The notes under the pieces: model-generated
Seen by the model: the letters and a program-made list of their open reading frames with translations, nothing else
Told to the model about the DNA's origin: nothing
Databases searched by the model: none
Part shown: positions 1 to 9,052 of the stretch, in pieces
How the letters are laid out: each line of letters begins with the position of its first letter
Numbering within the stretch: the first letter of the stretch is position 1
Made by a program: the position numbers and the translations under genes
Origin: Mucilaginibacter ginsenosidivorans
GTDB taxonomy: Bacteria > Bacteroidota > Bacteroidia > Sphingobacteriales > Sphingobacteriaceae
NCBI RefSeq assembly: GCF_007971025.1
Contig: NZ_CP042436.1
Span: 2,914,001-2,978,000 of the forward strand
Reading direction: 5' to 3'
DNA length: 64,000 bases

Positions 1-2460
1 ATTGTGCTAACCCGGCGCGCTAATGGCGCGGCTACGCATATAGAACTGGCCGGGTTCCCGCACCATTCGCTGGAAACCTACCTGCCAAAACTCGTGCGTG
101 CCGGCCAGCGGGTAGCGATATGTGATCAATTGGAGGACCCAAAAACCACCAAAACCATCGTCAAGCGTGGCGTTACCGAACTGGTGACCCCGGGCGTGGC
201 CATCAGCGATAACATTCTTCACCAAAAAAGCAATAACTACCTGGCCTCGCTGTTTTTCGATAAGAATACCATCGGCGTGGCATTTATTGATATTTCGACG
301 GGTGAGTTTTTAACCGCCCAGGGTAATGCGGAGTACATCGATAAGCTGCTGCAGGGGTTTAACCCGAGCGAGGTGATATACCCTAAAAGCAGTCACCGCG
401 ATTATATTGATGCCTTTGGCGACCGCTACTATACCTACAAACTGGACGAGTGGCCCTACAGCGGCGACTATGCGGAGGAAACGCTTCTGAAACATTTCGG
501 TGTGAAATCCCTGAAAGGATTTGGTATCGAAAGGCTGGCTTTGGGCATTACCGCGGCCGGGGTGGCGCTGCATTACCTGAACGAGACGGAACACCGCAAC
601 CTGCAGCATATATCGGCCATCAGCCGGATAGAGGAGGGGCGCTACCTGTGGCTCGACCGCTACAGCGTGCGCAACCTCGAACTGGTAGGCTCATCCAACG
701 AGAATGCCATTACGTTGGTGGATGTGCTGGATCAAACCTGTTCGCCCATGGGTGCGCGTTTGCTGCGCCGCTGGATAGTGATGCCGCTGAAGGAGATAAA
801 ACCCATAAACGACCGCCTGGGCGTTGTGGAATACCTGATCGGTGAGGAACACCTGCGCGAAGAATTGCAAAACAACATCCGCCAGATAGGCGACCTGGAA
901 AGGCTGATCTCCAAAATAGGCCTGCAGCGCGCCAACCCGCGCGAGGTTTGCCAGTTGAAAAAGGCGCTGAAAGCGATAGAGTTGATAAAACAACAATGCC
1001 TGGAAGCCAAAAGTGAACCCTTGAGAGCCATCGGCGAACAGCTGAACCCCTGCACCAGCATCAGCGAAAAAATAGAAAAAGAACTGAACCCCGAGCCACC
1101 GGTAATGCTGGTGAAAGGCTCGGTCATTAATACAGGTGTTAACGAAGAACTGGATCGCCTGCGCAAAATAGCTTTTGGCGGCAAGGGCTACTTGTTAGAG
1201 ATACAAAAACGCGAGGCTGAACAAACAGGTATACCATCATTGAAAGTAGCTTTTAACAACGTATTCGGTTATTACCTGGAGGTAACGCATGCACACCGCG
1301 ACAAGGTCCCCTCCGACTGGATACGCAAACAAACGCTGGTTAATGCCGAACGTTATATAACCCCCGAGCTGAAAGAATACGAAGAACAGATATTAGGCGC
1401 CGAAGAAAAAATACTCGCGCTGGAAACGCAACTGTATAACGACCTGCTTTACTCGCTGGCCGAATACATCAGGCCCATACAGCTGAACGCGCAGCTGATA
1501 GCCCGGCTGGATGTGCTGCTGAACTTCGCCACGATATCCATTAAAAACTATTATGTAAAGCCGGAGATAAACGACAGCCGCATCATCGATATAAAGGGCG
1601 GCCGCCACCCGGTTATTGAAAAGAACCTGCCGCCAGGCGAGGAGTACATCACCAACGATGTGTATCTCGACAGTGAATCGCAGCAGATCATTATTATTAC
1701 CGGGCCCAATATGGCGGGTAAGTCAGCTTTATTGAGGCAGACAGGCCTGATCGTGCTGATGGCGCAAATGGGTTGCTTTGTCCCCGCTAAATCGGTTTCG
1801 ATAGGTTTGGTGGATAAAATATTTACCAGGGTGGGGGCGTCGGACAACCTTTCGGCCGGCGAATCAACCTTTATGGTGGAGATGAACGAAACGGCCAGCA
1901 TCCTCAACAACCTGTCCGACCGCAGCCTGATCCTGCTGGACGAGATCGGTCGTGGTACCTCCACTTACGATGGTATCTCCATCGCCTGGTCCATCGCCGA
2001 GTTTTTGCACAATCATCCAACGGCACGGGCAAAGACGCTGTTTGCCACCCACTACCATGAACTGAATGAACTCAGCAATTCGCACCCCCGCATCAAAAAC
2101 TTTAATGTTACGGTAAAGGAAGTTGGTCACCAGGTCATCTTCCTGCGCAAGCTGGTACCCGGCGGCAGCGAACACAGCTTTGGTATCCACGTAGCCAGGC
2201 TGGCCGGCATGCCGCACAAAGTGGTGGCGCGCGCCAACGACATCCTCAAAAAGCTGGAAGCCGAACGCACCGGCGGCGAACACATCAAAGAAAGCATCCG
2301 CAAAGTGCAGAAACAAGCCGTACAGATGCAGATGTTTAGCATCGATGACCCGGTATTAGTAAAGATTCGCGATACCCTGAACAACCTCGATGTGAATACG
2401 CTTACCCCTGTTGAGGCCCTGATGAAGCTGGATGAGATACAGCGGGTGATTAAAGGGTAG
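1..2460 (+). CDS. mutS: DNA mismatch repair ATPase MutS (5' end cut by window edge)
   Basis: MutS recognises mispaired bases and recruits MutL. The frame is open to base 1, and the protein enters inside the N-terminal mismatch-binding domain (motif [15 protein letters not shown]), so roughly the first 50 residues, including the Phe-x-Glu reading motif, lie outside the window. The connector, core and clamp domains follow. The C-terminal ABC-type ATPase shows Walker A GPNMAGKS (about residue 570 of the visible part), the signature region around NLSAGESTF, Walker [17 protein letters not shown] and the ATHYHEL switch. The visible 819 residues plus the missing part fit the usual length of about 870. 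The stop TAG at 2458 is followed by intergenic repeats rather than an operon partner. Identification is secure. Confidence 0.97.
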   Translation: MVLTRRANGAATHIELAGFPHHSLETYLPKLVRAGQRVAICDQLEDPKTTKTIVKRGVTELVTPGVAISDNILHQKSNNYLASLFFDKNTIGVAFIDISTGEFLTAQGNAEYIDKLLQGFNPSEVIYPKSSHRDYIDAFGDRYYTYKLDEWPYSGDYAEETLLKHFGVKSLKGFGIERLALGITAAGVALHYLNETEHRNLQHISAISRIEEGRYLWLDRYSVRNLELVGSSNENAITLVDVLDQTCSPMGARLLRRWIVMPLKEIKPINDRLGVVEYLIGEEHLREELQNNIRQIGDLERLISKIGLQRANPREVCQLKKALKAIELIKQQCLEAKSEPLRAIGEQLNPCTSISEKIEKELNPEPPVMLVKGSVINTGVNEELDRLRKIAFGGKGYLLEIQKREAEQTGIPSLKVAFNNVFGYYLEVTHAHRDKVPSDWIRKQTLVNAERYITPELKEYEEQILGAEEKILALETQLYNDLLYSLAEYIRPIQLNAQLIARLDVLLNFATISIKNYYVKPEINDSRIIDIKGGRHPVIEKNLPPGEEYITNDVYLDSESQQIIIITGPNMAGKSALLRQTGLIVLMAQMGCFVPAKSVSIGLVDKIFTRVGASDNLSAGESTFMVEMNETASILNNLSDRSLILLDEIGRGTSTYDGISIAWSIAEFLHNHPTARAKTLFATHYHELNELSNSHPRIKNFNVTVKEVGHQVIFLRKLVPGGSEHSFGIHVARLAGMPHKVVARANDILKKLEAERTGGEHIKESIRKVQKQAVQMQMFSIDDPVLVKIRDTLNNLDVNTLTPVEALMKLDEIQRVIKG

Positions 2461-2500
2461 TCGGAAAGTCCGGAAGTCCGCATAAGTCCGAAAGTAAAAA
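2461..2500. repeat. Short AGTCCG-type tandem repeat
   Basis: Directly after mutS the sequence repeats the unit (A)AGTCCG(G/C)A at least four times with small variations. A second array of the same unit lies at 22048-22080 upstream of ruvB. The function is unknown. Such arrays look like recombination or slippage-derived intergenic filler. Confidence 0.6.
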
Positions 2501-2504
2501 TCAA

Positions 2505-2632
2505 CCACGGCATTTCGATGAGTCGGCGGCATGAGGAGAAATGAAATTCTCTATGCGGGAAGGTTCATTGCTGCAGCAGATTTTAAATCTGTAAATTCTT
2601 TTAATCCGATAAATCGTGGTTCGGACTATAAT
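2505..2632. repeat. Two degenerate intergenic repeats before the DUF2339 gene
   Basis: The first part (about 2509-2560) contains GGCATTTCGATGAG and GAGGAGAAATG, which resemble the left arm of the inverted-repeat element at 15295-15425. The second part (about 2584-2632) is built of roughly 11-base units of the type TAAATCYG / TTAATCCG / TAAATCGTGGTTCGGAC. Neither codes for protein. I associate the second type with intergenic regions of Sphingobacteriaceae from memory only. Confidence 0.45.
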
Positions 2633-2667
2633 TATTCCTTTATCTTAGCATACCAAACCTAATACAC

Positions 2668-5055
2668 ATGGAAGTAATTTACGTGTTTGCCTTTATCCTG
2701 ATCATCGTTTTACTGATCATCAATAACAGCCGCCTTTCCGAAAAGATCGATAATCTCGAGAAGATCATGGTCGATTTGCATCACCTCATCAATAAACTAA
2801 AGAAGGATTTAGATATTCCCGCAGCACCACCGGCGGTGATAAAAACGCCGGAAGCACCCAAGCCTGTACTGCCACCACCGCCGGAGCCCGTACCGGAGGT
2901 AACGCGGTCGTATACGCCTGAACCGGTAACCCCGCCCATCATCGAGCGCCACAAAGAAGTGATCAACGACCCGATGGCCCTTTTGCGCAAGCCACCGGTA
3001 ACCATACCACCACCAAGGAAACCTGTTGAGCCACAGCCCTCGTTTTTTGAGCGCCACCCTGACCTGGAAAAATTCATCGGCGAAAACCTGGTGAACAAGA
3101 TCGGTATCGCCATACTGGTACTGGCCATCGGTTTCTTTGTCAAATACGCTATCGATCAAAACTGGGTAGGGCCGGCGGGCCGCGTTGCCATCGGTATTTT
3201 GTGCGGGGGTATTTTGGTAGGTATAGCGCACCGTCTGCGCAAATCTTATGCGGCGTTCAGTTCGGTACTGGTTGGCGGCGGCATTGCGGTGTTTTACTTT
3301 ACCATTACGCTGGCGTTCCACCAGTTTCACCTGTTCAGCCAAACGGTTTCGTTCATCATTCTTATCGTTATCACTGCATTTGCGGTGGCCCTGTCGCTGC
3401 TTTACAACCGGCAGGAACTGGCCATTATTGCCCTTATCGGCGGTATGTCCGGTCCGTTTATGGTCAGTACCGGGCAGGCCAATTATAATGCCCTGTTTAC
3501 TTATTATATCCTGCTGAATGCCGGCTTGCTGGTCATCGCCTATTTCAAATCATGGCGGATACTCAATATACTGGCTTTCGGCTTAACTGTATTGGTACTC
3601 GGCGGCGTAATCTACACCCTGCCGGATAAAGAGGCGGGCACCATGTTTGTTTATGTAAGCATCTTGTACCTGGTATTTTTCTTCACCAATATCGCCAACA
3701 ATATCAAAGAGAATAAGGCTTTCGTAGGTTCCGATTTTACCATACTGCTGGTAAACACCGCCCTGTATTTTGGCGCCGGCCTGTACCTGCTTACCATCAT
3801 GCAATACGGGCAATACCGGGGGTTATTCTGCGCAGCTATTGGCGGGCTCAACCTGCTATTGTCATTCATCCTGTTCCGCAGCAAAAAGGCCGATATCAAT
3901 ATTCTTTATCTCCTTATCGGCATCACGTTAACATTCCTGTCGCTTACCGCTCCTATACAACTGCACGGGCATTTTATCACCTTGTTCTGGGCTGCCGAAA
4001 GCGCGTTGCTTTACTGGCTTTATACCAAGTCTGATATCAGGCTGATGCGTTTGGCTTCCACTGTTATCTGGGTGGCTATGCTGATGAGCCTGATGATGGA
4101 TTGGTTCGAACTGTATTCGGCTCCGGCCTTTTATGATAAACCGACCATACACATCTTACCTATCATTGCCAATAAAGGGTTTATAACTGCGGTTTTCTCG
4201 GCCGTTTGCAGCTTCTTGTTATACCTGCTCGTCAATCGCTCGGAAAAGGAAAGACGATTGCTTCCGCCTGATGTGTTCAGGTATGGCGCATTTGTGTTGC
4301 TGTTTGCCGCAGGCTTGCTCGAGGTAAATCATCAGTTCGTAAGCCGTTATCCAGGCACCGGTCTGAATATCCTGTACCTGATGCTTTACGTGCCGGCCTT
4401 TATTTACTTTTTCCTGTCTGTTATGGGCCGCATAGCGTCATTTAAAACACACATGCCGGTCGAAATTGCCTTGTTGACCTTATCCATATTTGTTTACCTG
4501 GTTTGCAGCCGCAAATATTTTGATATGCAGGCTTCGGTACTGATCAGTCATAAAACAGATCCTTCGCACCTGTGGGCGCATTGGCTCTCCGATGTGTTTG
4601 TATTGTTGTTATTTTATAAACTGATCAGCATTCTCCGCGCCAATTTTGAAGCATCCGGAAAAGCAGCGACATGGTTTTTAACCGCCGCGTTGGTAACTTT
4701 CCTTAGTCTTGAGGTTTGCCTCATTGTCAATTCAGTGTTTTATCAGCCGGGCAGATATCTCGAACATATACAACTCGTGTACATCAAAACCGGGCTGCCT
4801 GTGTTGTGGGGTATATCGTCCTTCGCGCTGATGTGGCTTGGTATGCGTTACAAGACAAGGGTGTTGCGTATTATTTCGTTAACACTGTTTAGCATAACTT
4901 TGGTAAAGCTTTTTGTTTACGATATCGAAAATATCCCGGCAGGTGGAAAAATTGCGGCATTCTTCTGTCTTGGCGTATTATTGCTGATCATTTCGTTTAT
5001 GTACCAAAAAGTGAAATATATTATTAAGGATGATGACGCCAACCCTGAAAATTAA
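2668..5055 (+). CDS. DUF2339 family polytopic membrane protein
   Basis: This is a large integral membrane protein of unknown biochemical role (795 residues). One N-terminal transmembrane helix (residues 1-15) is followed by a short coiled-coil (LSEKIDNLEKIMVDLHHLINKLKK), a proline-rich linker (about residues 50-130) and then some twenty hydrophobic segments to the C-terminus. This architecture matches the DUF2339 family. The ATG at 2668 is the first in frame and gives a natural N-terminal anchor. The 3' end overlaps the next gene by 26 bp, and that gene is the DUF3999 partner commonly found beside DUF2339, so the two proteins probably work as one envelope unit. No catalytic motif is visible. 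Confidence 0.85.
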   Translation: MEVIYVFAFILIIVLLIINNSRLSEKIDNLEKIMVDLHHLINKLKKDLDIPAAPPAVIKTPEAPKPVLPPPPEPVPEVTRSYTPEPVTPPIIERHKEVINDPMALLRKPPVTIPPPRKPVEPQPSFFERHPDLEKFIGENLVNKIGIAILVLAIGFFVKYAIDQNWVGPAGRVAIGILCGGILVGIAHRLRKSYAAFSSVLVGGGIAVFYFTITLAFHQFHLFSQTVSFIILIVITAFAVALSLLYNRQELAIIALIGGMSGPFMVSTGQANYNALFTYYILLNAGLLVIAYFKSWRILNILAFGLTVLVLGGVIYTLPDKEAGTMFVYVSILYLVFFFTNIANNIKENKAFVGSDFTILLVNTALYFGAGLYLLTIMQYGQYRGLFCAAIGGLNLLLSFILFRSKKADINILYLLIGITLTFLSLTAPIQLHGHFITLFWAAESALLYWLYTKSDIRLMRLASTVIWVAMLMSLMMDWFELYSAPAFYDKPTIHILPIIANKGFITAVFSAVCSFLLYLLVNRSEKERRLLPPDVFRYGAFVLLFAAGLLEVNHQFVSRYPGTGLNILYLMLYVPAFIYFFLSVMGRIASFKTHMPVEIALLTLSIFVYLVCSRKYFDMQASVLISHKTDPSHLWAHWLSDVFVLLLFYKLISILRANFEASGKAATWFLTAALVTFLSLEVCLIVNSVFYQPGRYLEHIQLVYIKTGLPVLWGISSFALMWLGMRYKTRVLRIISLTLFSITLVKLFVYDIENIPAGGKIAAFFCLGVLLLIISFMYQKVKYIIKDDDANPEN

Positions 5056-6268
5056 AATATCAGCTATACTTTCCGGCTGCCTGCTGCCCTGGTTCGCGTT
5101 TGCGCAATCGGTGCATCAGTTTAAATATAGGGCCGATATTGCAAACATCGATTCCAGCGGAGTTTACAAGATCGAACTACAGCCTGATTTTATAGCTAAG
5201 AGCGTAAAAGGGGAGCTGTATGATATTCGCATAGATGATGAAACCGGGAAATTTGTGGCCTATTCCATCATCACTAACCCTTTAGATAAGGTAAAGCCTG
5301 TTTTTGTCGATTTTCCGGAAGTAAAGCCAAATACCGCATCTGATAGCGCAACAATTTATATTGCCGAAAATAAAGGCAAAACCAGGATTAGCGAATTATG
5401 GCTGCAACTGAAAAATACTGCTGTAAGCCGGTTAGCAAACCTGTCGGGCAGTGACGATCTGCAGCATTGGTTCGCAATACGCGAGGATATCCGGTTGCAG
5501 GATGGCGGTGAAAGCGAGAATACTGAATTTGATCAGGTGCTCAATTTCCCGGCAAGTGATTACCGCTATTTCAGGGTGACCATCCGCAATAAAAATAAGG
5601 ACATGGTAAAGGTTATTCGCTCGGGTATCTATGTTTCGGACGAAGCCGGCTTAAATAAAATGATGCTCTCACCATTGCCCGCTGTCAGGCTCAGTTCAAG
5701 GGGCGAAAGCAAACAGACCAGCTATTTTGTAGAACTTGGCGATAGTTACCTGGTTAATCAGTTGCACCTCGATGTTTCTTCGCCGAAATACTATAACCGG
5801 CGCATTAGCATTTATGATGTGGGTAATAATATAAACCAGGCCCTTATTGATACCCGTATCAGTTCATCTGGTTCAAACTATTTTATTATATCGGCCAAGA
5901 CCAATAAACTGCGTGTCGATATTGTCAACGGCGATGATAATCCTCTAATTATTAAAGATATCCGGGCTTACCAGCAAAAACAATTCGCTGTAAGCTATCT
6001 CGAAAAAAGGCACCATTATGCATTGCTCGCAGGCGATTCAACCGCTAATGAAGTAAGCTACGATTTAAGCTTTATGCATTCGGAACCATTGTCACAATTC
6101 TCGTTGATCAGCCATTCGGCCGTTTATGAGAACCCAGCTTTCGGTGCACGCCATTTCGCCGTTAAGCGCGATTACACCCTGCTGATATGGGTATCTATCG
6201 CCGTTGTTTTGCTTATCCTTGGCCTGCTTACCTGGCGCATGGTTAAGGAGATCACCCCTAAACCATAA
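5030..6268 (+). CDS. DUF3999-like exported protein with C-terminal anchor
   Basis: The protein begins with a Sec signal peptide (hydrophobic ISAILSGCLLPWFAFA, cleavage before QSV). A long beta-rich periplasmic region of about 340 residues follows, with one transmembrane helix near the C-terminus (IAVVLLILGLLTWRMV). Membrane-anchored periplasmic beta proteins of this type next to DUF2339 genes belong to DUF3999. I assign it by architecture and neighbourhood rather than by a clear motif. Two adjacent ATGs at 5030 and 5033 are possible starts. Both lie inside the DUF2339 gene, implying translational coupling. The biochemical function is unknown. Confidence 0.7.
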   Translation: MMTPTLKIKISAILSGCLLPWFAFAQSVHQFKYRADIANIDSSGVYKIELQPDFIAKSVKGELYDIRIDDETGKFVAYSIITNPLDKVKPVFVDFPEVKPNTASDSATIYIAENKGKTRISELWLQLKNTAVSRLANLSGSDDLQHWFAIREDIRLQDGGESENTEFDQVLNFPASDYRYFRVTIRNKNKDMVKVIRSGIYVSDEAGLNKMMLSPLPAVRLSSRGESKQTSYFVELGDSYLVNQLHLDVSSPKYYNRRISIYDVGNNINQALIDTRISSSGSNYFIISAKTNKLRVDIVNGDDNPLIIKDIRAYQQKQFAVSYLEKRHHYALLAGDSTANEVSYDLSFMHSEPLSQFSLISHSAVYENPAFGARHFAVKRDYTLLIWVSIAVVLLILGLLTWRMVKEITPKP

Positions 6269-6374
6269 ATCTGTAAAGTCCTTCCGCCAAACTAAGGAAG
6301 AATTGAGGTAGGGTATGTTGATATGTTAAAAACCCCATGTAACCCACCGGACGCATTCACCGTATTTTTATACC

Positions 6375-6935
6375 ATGCGGAAAAGATATGCCTTATTGAT
6401 CTGTCTGTTTGCGGTAATTATCCTCTCGTCCTGTCACTCAAAAAAAGCGGTGATGCGCGGCGAACCAGGCGAAGTTGTTGCCCCGCAGCCATCGATTGCT
6501 GAAAAGTATTCTTCAATTTTAGGTGTAGATAAAAACCAGATCCAAAACGGGCGCCTGTACGCATTTATCGACCAGTGGATGGGCACGCCCTATAAGTTCG
6601 GCGGGCTCGACCATGACGGTATCGACTGTTCGGGCCTCTCTTTTTTACTGGAGCAGCAGGTATATGGCCTCAATATCCCGCGTACAACCGGGCAGCAGGT
6701 GGCCGTTATCAAACGCAAATACGAAGAAGAATTACAGGAAGGTGATCTGGTGTTTTTCGATTACGACGGCAAGAAATTCAGCCACGTGGGTGTCTACCTT
6801 CAAAATGGGTACTATGTACACGCCAGTTCCACTAAAGGCGTTATCATCGTCAAGCTGCACGATCCCTACACTTACAAATACTTTTCGCGTTGCGGCTCGG
6901 TTACAGCCGACGCCGATACGTCGGCGGGCAAATAG
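6375..6935 (+). CDS. NlpC/P60 family lipoprotein, cell-wall endopeptidase
   Basis: This is a predicted peptidoglycan-cleaving cysteine peptidase of the envelope. Residues 1-20 form a lipoprotein signal peptide with lipobox LSSC, so it should be lipid-anchored. The NlpC/P60 domain covers about residues 55-175: catalytic Cys in DGIDCSGLSF, catalytic His in FSHVGVYL and the following HASSTKGVI strand. The length of 186 residues is typical of Spr-like lipoproteins. A TATTTTTA box at 6363-6370 ends only 4 bases before the ATG, so the message may lack a leader. No operon partner is obvious. Confidence 0.92.
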   Translation: MRKRYALLICLFAVIILSSCHSKKAVMRGEPGEVVAPQPSIAEKYSSILGVDKNQIQNGRLYAFIDQWMGTPYKFGGLDHDGIDCSGLSFLLEQQVYGLNIPRTTGQQVAVIKRKYEEELQEGDLVFFDYDGKKFSHVGVYLQNGYYVHASSTKGVIIVKLHDPYTYKYFSRCGSVTADADTSAGK

Positions 6936-7012
6936 AAGCCTGCTCCGAGCGCGCATCCTTTTACCACATTCTCCGTTATATTCAGCGATGCCAGTTTCAA
7001 TAAATATTTGAT

Positions 7013-7020
7013 TAATTTTG
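7013..7020 (+). promoter_or_regulatory. -7 box TAATTTTG of the 40-residue protein gene
   Basis: TAATTTTG is a perfect match to the Bacteroidota -7 consensus TAnnTTTG and ends 4 bases before the ATG at 7025. Transcription would start at or next to the start codon. No convincing -33 TTTG is seen at the expected distance. Confidence 0.5.
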
Positions 7021-7024
7021 CGGT

Positions 7025-7147
7025 ATGGCTGACGAAAAGGAAAGATACGATTTCTGGACAAAGTATAAGAAGTTCGCCGCTACCGAAATATTGCTCTACG
7101 TGATCATGATCGTCGGCATCATCCTCGGCATCATTATTTTCAGCTGA
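7025..7147 (+). CDS. Small single-span membrane protein, 40 residues
   Basis: A short open frame starts ATG GCT GAC and ends TGA at 7145. It encodes a charged N-terminal half (MADEKERYDFWTKYKKFAA) and one strongly hydrophobic helix (about residues 20-39, with the run IMIVGIILGIIIF) reaching the C-terminus. A perfect -7 promoter box lies just upstream, and the stop codon abuts the stop of the convergent DUF3857 gene at 7148. These features, plus a compact and sensible amino-acid make-up, suggest a real small protein. I do not recognise a family. The predicted topology is cytoplasmic N-terminus with a C-terminal membrane anchor. Confidence 0.65.
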   Translation: MADEKERYDFWTKYKKFAATEILLYVIMIVGIILGIIIFS

Positions 7148-9052
7148 TCATTTTTTGGACAGTGTAACATTATAATTGTCGGCGGCGCGCACTTTATCAT
7201 AAAAGTCGAGTATGTCTTCATAAACAGCCTTATTGAACGTGCCATCCTTTAACTGTAATTTCCGTTCATAAACCAGCTCATTTCCTTTTACCGTCATTTT
7301 AGCTGTAAAATTTCCAAAGGCTTTATCTATCGACAAGTTTAATGGTTCGGAATCCAGCACATAACCCTCGGGCAGGGTATAGGTAACCCTGTCCTGTTCT
7401 GTAAAACCGTGGGGTATATATACCGGGTTCACCCGGTTCCTTACCTGGTGCAGGCCCAGCGAGATCCTGTCTATGGAGTTAAGGGAGAAAAAGAACTTGC
7501 CACCGCTAACCGCTCCGTATTCCCGTGCCGACAGCTTTACATTTTCGTACGTAGCCGGATCGAGGCTTTTATCCTGCCTGTAGTCAAGTGCTTTGATGTC
7601 CAGGTTGTTAATGGGATAGTATCGTTTAAAGTCTTTCAGCCGCTCCGTTTGCGACTTGGCTATCATCGATTCGCGGTCGTCATACTCCAGTCCCCTGAAC
7701 ACCGATCTAATTTCGCCGCTCAGCTCGCCGGCGTCATTCAATACAAAACTGGCATCCCGTTTTACCAGGTTGTCTTTGGCTTCGTACCTTGGCGTGTGTA
7801 GCAGCTTACCACCTTCCGGGGTGCAGGCCAGCACGGTGCGGTCGTCTGTAAAATCGCCCAAAAAACCAAATGGAAGATGTTGGGCGGTACATTCCAGCCA
7901 AGTGGTATCGTTCTTGAACGGAAGGCATAGAATAATATGATTACCCTGCATGCTGGCAAAATCAGTTAACATACTTTTTTTCTCGTCGTGGTCGCCCCAA
8001 ACCACGCAATACCACGAGTCGATACCCGCAACTTTCAGCAGCGACCGTGTATAATTCACGAGTGCCTTGCAATCACCATAGCCTTGCCTGTCTACATCCG
8101 AAGCCAGGAAAGGCTGAAAACCTCCGATACCTACCTGCACGCTGATATAATGGGTTTTTTGCTGCATATACTCGTATATCTTTTTTGCTTTCAGCTTCGG
8201 GTCGCTTATGCCGGCCGTTAGGTTTTTAATGTATTGCGCGGTTTCTTCGGGGATATCGGTACGGCCGGTAAGCAGGTCGTCGTATTCCCATTTGCCCAAT
8301 TGCTGCCAGTTGGTAAACTGACCCGAATGTTTATCGTAGTAAAATTTTTCGGGCGCTATCATCAGCTTCAGCCTATACTGATCATCAACCGGGCTCCATG
8401 GCTCGTCCCTGCGGGCCTTCAGATTGGCCGCGGTCCAGTTGTAAATTTTATTGCCTTCTTTATCGGTCGACAGGCTCACTTTTGAGGGTAAATTGAAATC
8501 CTTATACCGGATATTGAAGCCGGGTTTACAAATAAAAGTGTAAGTGCTTTTTTCTACCGCTACATTCGTTTCATATTGTGGTTCCCAGGGAGCAAATCCT
8601 AACGATTGCTTCACCTTCATCTCATATTCGAACTCAACGGTATAAGGGTAACTGGTTACCGCTCTCGAATAATGTTTTACACGGTCGTCCTGGAAAAGCG
8701 AAAAACCGTCGCTCACCGCCTCGTCGTCAAACTCACGTTCGCTTATTTTTCGCTCAACCTTCCCGAATTCGTTATATATAAACCCCCTGATATATTTTAC
8801 CGACATCAGGTTATCGTAAAACACATTCAAATCAGTTTTTTCGTCACCATTTTTATTCAGTACGGTAATTACCCGCTTTACGTGGTAGATGACATTATCC
8901 GGCTCTTTAACTTCGGTAATTATCTCCTCGTTTCTTATAACCGCACTTGCGTAAGGCAGCAGTTCGCCGGGGATAAGGCTTGCGGCATAATTATTCTGGG
9001 CCGATACCTTTATGCCGGCGATCAGCAATAAAAAAGTTAGTGTTCGCCTCAT
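7148..9052 (-). CDS. DUF3857 / transglutaminase-like exported protein
   Basis: This is a secreted or periplasmic protein of 634 residues with signal peptide FLLLIAGIKVSAQ. The N-terminal half matches the beta-sandwich DUF3857 domain (YHVKRVITVLNKNG, MKVKQSLGFAPWEPQ). A transglutaminase-like core follows at about residues 280-400, with Cys in GYGDCKALVNYTRSLL, His in MQGNHIILCLPF and TTWLECT. The C-terminal part is beta-rich. The start ATG overlaps the stop of the upstream homologous gene (4 bp, ATGA), so the two are translationally coupled. Enzyme activity and substrate are unknown. In this family some members keep the Cys-His-Asp triad, and this one appears to. Confidence 0.85.
   Translation of the reverse strand: MRRTLTFLLLIAGIKVSAQNNYAASLIPGELLPYASAVIRNEEIITEVKEPDNVIYHVKRVITVLNKNGDEKTDLNVFYDNLMSVKYIRGFIYNEFGKVERKISEREFDDEAVSDGFSLFQDDRVKHYSRAVTSYPYTVEFEYEMKVKQSLGFAPWEPQYETNVAVEKSTYTFICKPGFNIRYKDFNLPSKVSLSTDKEGNKIYNWTAANLKARRDEPWSPVDDQYRLKLMIAPEKFYYDKHSGQFTNWQQLGKWEYDDLLTGRTDIPEETAQYIKNLTAGISDPKLKAKKIYEYMQQKTHYISVQVGIGGFQPFLASDVDRQGYGDCKALVNYTRSLLKVAGIDSWYCVVWGDHDEKKSMLTDFASMQGNHIILCLPFKNDTTWLECTAQHLPFGFLGDFTDDRTVLACTPEGGKLLHTPRYEAKDNLVKRDASFVLNDAGELSGEIRSVFRGLEYDDRESMIAKSQTERLKDFKRYYPINNLDIKALDYRQDKSLDPATYENVKLSAREYGAVSGGKFFFSLNSIDRISLGLHQVRNRVNPVYIPHGFTEQDRVTYTLPEGYVLDSEPLNLSIDKAFGNFTAKMTVKGNELVYERKLQLKDGTFNKAVYEDILDFYDKVRAADNYNVTLSKK

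Noticed and set aside
2641..2667. Clear promoter of the DUF2339 gene
   Set aside because: Only a weak TATCTTAG box is present and no -33 element, so I did not list it.
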